The position numbers were made by a program, and so were the translations under genes. The notes under the pieces were generated by a model, which searched no databases, had not been told where the DNA came from, and saw only the letters and a program-made list of their open reading frames with translations. From Paracoccus methylarcula (GTDB lineage Bacteria > Pseudomonadota > Alphaproteobacteria > Rhodobacterales > Rhodobacteraceae): DNA of 64,000 bases. The stretch lies in NCBI RefSeq assembly GCF_003007735.2, contig NZ_PXNQ02000008.1, positions 62,001 to 126,000 on the forward strand, read 5' to 3'. This document shows, piece after piece, positions 61,156-64,000 of the stretch. Positions within the stretch are counted from its first letter, which is position 1; every line of letters begins with the position of its first letter.

Positions 61156-62465
61156 GCGTGGAACTTCTGACCCTGCTGTTCTTCGGCTGCCTGCTGCTGT
61201 TCGTCCTGCTCGGCTCGCCGCTGGCCTTCGTGCTGGGCGGTGTCTCGGTGGTGTTTCTCTATTACGAGATGGGATCGATCGGCTTCTACCTGCTGGCCTC
61301 GAAAATGTGGGAGACGATGCAGTCGCCCACGCTGATGGCCATTCCGCTTTTCGTCTACATGGCCATCCTGCTGGAGAAATCCGGCGTCGCGAATGATCTC
61401 TATGACATGATGCATCAATGGTGGGGCGGGCTGCGCGGGGGCCTGGCCATCGGCACGGTGCTGATCTGCGTGATCTTCGCGGCGATGTCGGGGATCTCGG
61501 GGGCGGCCGTGGTGACGATGGGCACCATCGCGCTGCCCAAGATGCTGGAGCGCGGCTATGACAAGAAGCTGGCACTGGGCGCGATCAACGCGGGCGGCGG
61601 TTGGGGTATCCTGATCCCGCCATCCATCCTGATGGTGCTCTATTCGCTGCTGACCGAGGTGTCGGTCGGGCGGCTGTTCGCGGCGGGCATAGGTCCGGGG
61701 CTGACATTATTCGTGCTGGTGTCGATCTATATCGGCGTGCGCTGCTGGCTGCAGCCGGAACTGGGACCGGCGCTGCCGAAGGAAGAGCGGACGGGCTGGG
61801 GGCCGAAACTGCGGTCGCTGCGCGCGGTCATCCTTCCGATCCTGATCGTGACCATCGTGCTGGGGGCCATCTTCGGCGGATTCGCGACCCCGACCGAGGC
61901 CGCTGCGATCGGGGTCTTCGGCGCATTGGTCGCCACCACGGTCAACGGTCAGCTTTCATGGAAGGTGATCCATGAGACGGCCATCGCGACCCTGCGCCTG
62001 ACCGCGCTGGTCATGTGGATCCTGTTCGCGGCGCATGCCTTTTCCGCCGCCTATACCGCGCTCGGGGCGCAAAGCCTGATTTCCAACCTGATGGAATTCA
62101 TCCCCGGTGGCAAATGGGGCGCGCTGCTCTTCATGTTGACGGTCCTGTTCCTGTTCGGGATGGTGCTCGATCCGGTGGGGATCATGCTGATCACCTTGCC
62201 GGTCTTTCTGCCGGTGGTGCGCGATGCGGGATTCGATCCGATCTGGTTCGGGATCCTCTTCATCATCATGATGGAAGTGGGCTACATGACACCGCCCTTC
62301 GGCTTCAATCTCTTCTACCTGAAGGGGGTGGCGCCACCCGATGTCACGATGGGGGATATCTATGCCTCGGTCATTCCCTATGTCCTGGTGACGCTGCTCG
62401 GGGTGCTGCTGATGATCCTGTTCCCGGGAATCGTGCTGTTCATACCGGAATTGCTCTATGGCTGA
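61152..62465 (+). CDS. TRAP transporter large permease (DctM type)
   Basis: A 437-residue membrane protein with about 12 hydrophobic helices. Family motifs include QSPTLMAIPLFVYMAILLEK, FAAMSGISGAAVVTMGTIAL, NAGGGWGILIPPSILMVLYS and the C-terminal MTPPFGFNLFYLKGVAPPDV. It is the ion-driven transport subunit. The ATG at 61152 overlaps the DctQ stop. It ends 194 bp before an IclR-type regulator gene. Confidence 0.93.
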   Translation: MSVELLTLLFFGCLLLFVLLGSPLAFVLGGVSVVFLYYEMGSIGFYLLASKMWETMQSPTLMAIPLFVYMAILLEKSGVANDLYDMMHQWWGGLRGGLAIGTVLICVIFAAMSGISGAAVVTMGTIALPKMLERGYDKKLALGAINAGGGWGILIPPSILMVLYSLLTEVSVGRLFAAGIGPGLTLFVLVSIYIGVRCWLQPELGPALPKEERTGWGPKLRSLRAVILPILIVTIVLGAIFGGFATPTEAAAIGVFGALVATTVNGQLSWKVIHETAIATLRLTALVMWILFAAHAFSAAYTALGAQSLISNLMEFIPGGKWGALLFMLTVLFLFGMVLDPVGIMLITLPVFLPVVRDAGFDPIWFGILFIIMMEVGYMTPPFGFNLFYLKGVAPPDVTMGDIYASVIPYVLVTLLGVLLMILFPGIVLFIPELLYG

Positions 62466-62659
62466 GTTGGGTCTTGCCGTGTGAGGTCAGAATTCGGGCG
62501 GTCCCACGATGATTCAGGCCGGATATGCGATTTTGGTTGAACTATATCGCGTATGGCATTGAAACTGCCGTTCGAAACGCATGAAATGCCCGCGAGCGAT
62601 CCTGGGGTGAACATGGGGCGTTCAGGCTATTCAGGTGGCGCTATCCGAAGGGACCAGTG

Positions 62660-63456
62660 ATGAGCAGGATCAACGACGATATCGAGGCCGAGGGCGACCG
62701 GAACTTCGTCACCGCGATTGCCCGGGGCTTCGAGGTCCTGCGCTGCTTTCGCCTTGATGAAACCACGCTGACCAACCAGGAGATCGCGGGCCGGACCGGG
62801 CTGCCCAAGCCCACCGTCAGCCGCCTGACATATACGCTGTGCAAGCTGGGCTATCTCGTGCAATCCGATGCGAAGGGGCCTACCGGCTCGGCGCCGGTGT
62901 GCTCGCGCTCGGGTTCAGCGCATTGGCCGGGATGGAGATCGGCGCGCTGGCCAAGCAGGAGATGCGCAAGCTTTGCTCGGGTCCCAACCCCTATGTGACT
63001 GCGGCCCTTGCCGAACGGCATCGGCTGCAGGTCATCTACATGGCCGTGCGGCGCTCCAATCAAGCGGTGTCGCTGACGATGAATGTGGGTGCGCGCCTGC
63101 CGCTGTTCTATTCCGCGATCGGCCGCGCGGTGCTTGTCGGTATGCAAGCGGACGAGCGCGAGGAGATGTTGCAGCTCGCCATGAGGGAGCATCCGGAAAA
63201 CGAGACAGTGATCCGGCAGGGCCTGGACGAGGCGCAGGAGGATTTCGCCAGATACGGTTTCACCACCTCCTTCGGGAAATGGCGAAAGGAGGTCAACGGG
63301 ATCGCCGTTCCGGTCGAGGCGCTGGATGGCGACCGCATATACGGGTTGAATGTGGGCGGTCCCTCCTTTCTGGTGTCACCCGAAATCCTGGTCTCGGAAT
63401 ATGGCAGCAGATTGATCGAATCCGCGCGCATGATCGGCAGGCAAGAAACAGGCTGA
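62660..63456 (+). pseudogene. Frameshifted IclR-family transcriptional regulator
   Basis: From ATG 62660 (GAAGGG upstream) the frame encodes NFVTAIARGFEVLRCFRLDE and the IclR helix-turn-helix TLTNQEIAGRTGLPKPTVSR. One G is missing in the run near 62875-62878. The next frame continues with AYRLGAGVLALGFSALAGME and the ligand-binding domain (YMAVRRSNQAVSLTMNVGAR, LPLFYSAIGRAVLVG, GWRKEVNGIAVPV-like) to the stop at 63456. With the base restored it is about 266 residues, normal for IclR. It probably senses a small acid or aromatic and controls the transporter or neighbours. Sequence error is the likely cause of the break. Confidence 0.87.
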
Positions 63457-63462
63457 AGAAGA

Positions 63463-63879
63463 ATGATGATGGACGAAGTCGAAGATTATCTTGTCGAGGA
63501 TCCCTATCCGCTCCAGGCTCATCTGGGATATCGGATCACCGGCTGGTCGCAGGACTGGGCGCGCTTCGAGATGCCGATCCGGCCCTATCTGGAAAATCGC
63601 CACGGCATTCCGCATGGCGGAATCTATTCCGTGCTGCTGGATACGGTGATGGGTTATGCCGGATGCTACACCGGCGATCCGGAACGCAAGGCGATGGGGA
63701 TGACATTGTCGCTGACCACCACCTTTCTTTCGCGCCCCGTCGGACGGCTCCTGATCGCAGAGGGCAGGCGGGTCGGCGGCGGACGCTCGACATTCTTCGC
63801 CGAGGGCAGGATCACCGACGAGACCGGCGAGGATATTGCCACCGGAAGCGGTGTATTCCGCTACCGCAAGGGCGTCTGA
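63463..63879 (+). CDS. PaaI-family hotdog thioesterase
   Basis: A 138-residue single-hotdog protein. The PaaI/YbgC-type motif HGIPHGGIYSVLLDTVMGYA carries the catalytic Asp and HGG turn, and MTLSLTTTFLSRPVGRLLIA follows. It hydrolyses acyl- or phenylacetyl-type CoA thioesters. It starts 6 bp after the IclR stop and is probably co-transcribed with it. It is the second thioesterase of the region, distinct from TesB. Confidence 0.88.
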   Translation: MMMDEVEDYLVEDPYPLQAHLGYRITGWSQDWARFEMPIRPYLENRHGIPHGGIYSVLLDTVMGYAGCYTGDPERKAMGMTLSLTTTFLSRPVGRLLIAEGRRVGGGRSTFFAEGRITDETGEDIATGSGVFRYRKGV

Positions 63880-64000
63880 GGCGGTCATGTCCCGGGTGGA
63901 CGGGCGGTTGTCACCCATATCGCGGGCAGCTAGTCTGCCAGGCAGCCGGATAATCAGCGGGGGTTTCTGACCAGTGGGGCGGGAAAATGCACGTTTGCGC
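63880..64000. other. Right-edge sequence without recognised feature
   Basis: The last 121 bases hold no ORF or signal I can support. A promoter for a gene beyond the edge is possible. Confidence 0.3.

Noticed and set aside
1..64000. CRISPR array, rRNA or prophage structural genes
   Set aside because: No regularly spaced repeats, rRNA signature or phage proteins were seen.

Overview
The window looks like a chromosomal segment of a GC-rich alphaproteobacterium, most likely Rhodobacteraceae (Paracoccus/Rhodobacter-like). Supporting signs are a class I (archaeal-type) lysyl-tRNA synthetase, a DUF982 protein, FNR-type boxes, two TRAP transporters, and many overlapping ATGA start/stop junctions. 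The genus is an inference from gene content and style. I saw no rRNA, tRNA or CRISPR array.

Layout. (1) 1-13.4 kb: an accessory block with three large regulators of different classes (a winged-helix protein cut by the left edge, a LuxR-type TPR regulator and a BTAD/AAA+/TPR regulator). They are interspersed with three small-molecule methyltransferases, a secreted cupin, OsmC, rhodanese, nitrilase, a GFA-fold zinc protein and an HxlR regulator. (2) 13.4-19.4 kb: small stress and envelope genes (a Lys/Arg-rich small protein, fatty acid desaturase, DUF982, cold-shock protein, transglutaminase-like protein, a Crp/Fnr regulator and hypotheticals) with FNR-like palindromes. (3) 19.5-20.3 kb: a decayed P4-type integrase cut by a 69-bp inverted-repeat element. 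(4) 20.6-27.5 kb: a Pho-box-preceded secreted phytase-like protein, a beta-helix protein, lysyl-tRNA synthetase and a TerB-like protein. (5) 27.5-33 kb: an N-methyl amino acid demethylase-like flavoenzyme, a TetR regulator and a polar amino acid ABC importer. (6) 33-36 kb: LtrA, a K+ channel and a periplasmic NUP protein. (7) 36.2-63.9 kb: a large CoA-thioester catabolic region with two TRAP importers.

Region 7 is the most interesting part. It has an APH-type kinase divergent from an ACAD10/11-type acyl-CoA dehydrogenase, plus SDRs, an acyl-CoA synthetase, a 3-hydroxyacyl-CoA dehydrogenase, two enoyl-CoA hydratases, MaoC, a paired ACAD set, a thiolase, two thioesterases, two histidine phosphatases and TAXI and DctPQM transporters. 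A palindrome, CTGACA-N2-TGTCAG, recurs at six intergenic positions here. At three of them it sits directly on the -10 element of a recognisable sigma70 promoter, which suggests one unidentified repressor controls uptake and breakdown of an imported carboxylic acid. The kinase/ACAD11/SDR/acyl-CoA synthetase set resembles the levulinate/4-hydroxyacid route (LvaA/C/D/E, ACAD10/11).

Caution: seven reading frames are each broken by the loss of a single G or C (17.36, 20.27, 24.53, 25.97, 43.0, 47.6 and 62.88 kb), including the lysyl-tRNA synthetase. In every case one added base restores the family sequence. This looks more like uncorrected assembly error than seven real pseudogenes; only the integrase is independently decayed.
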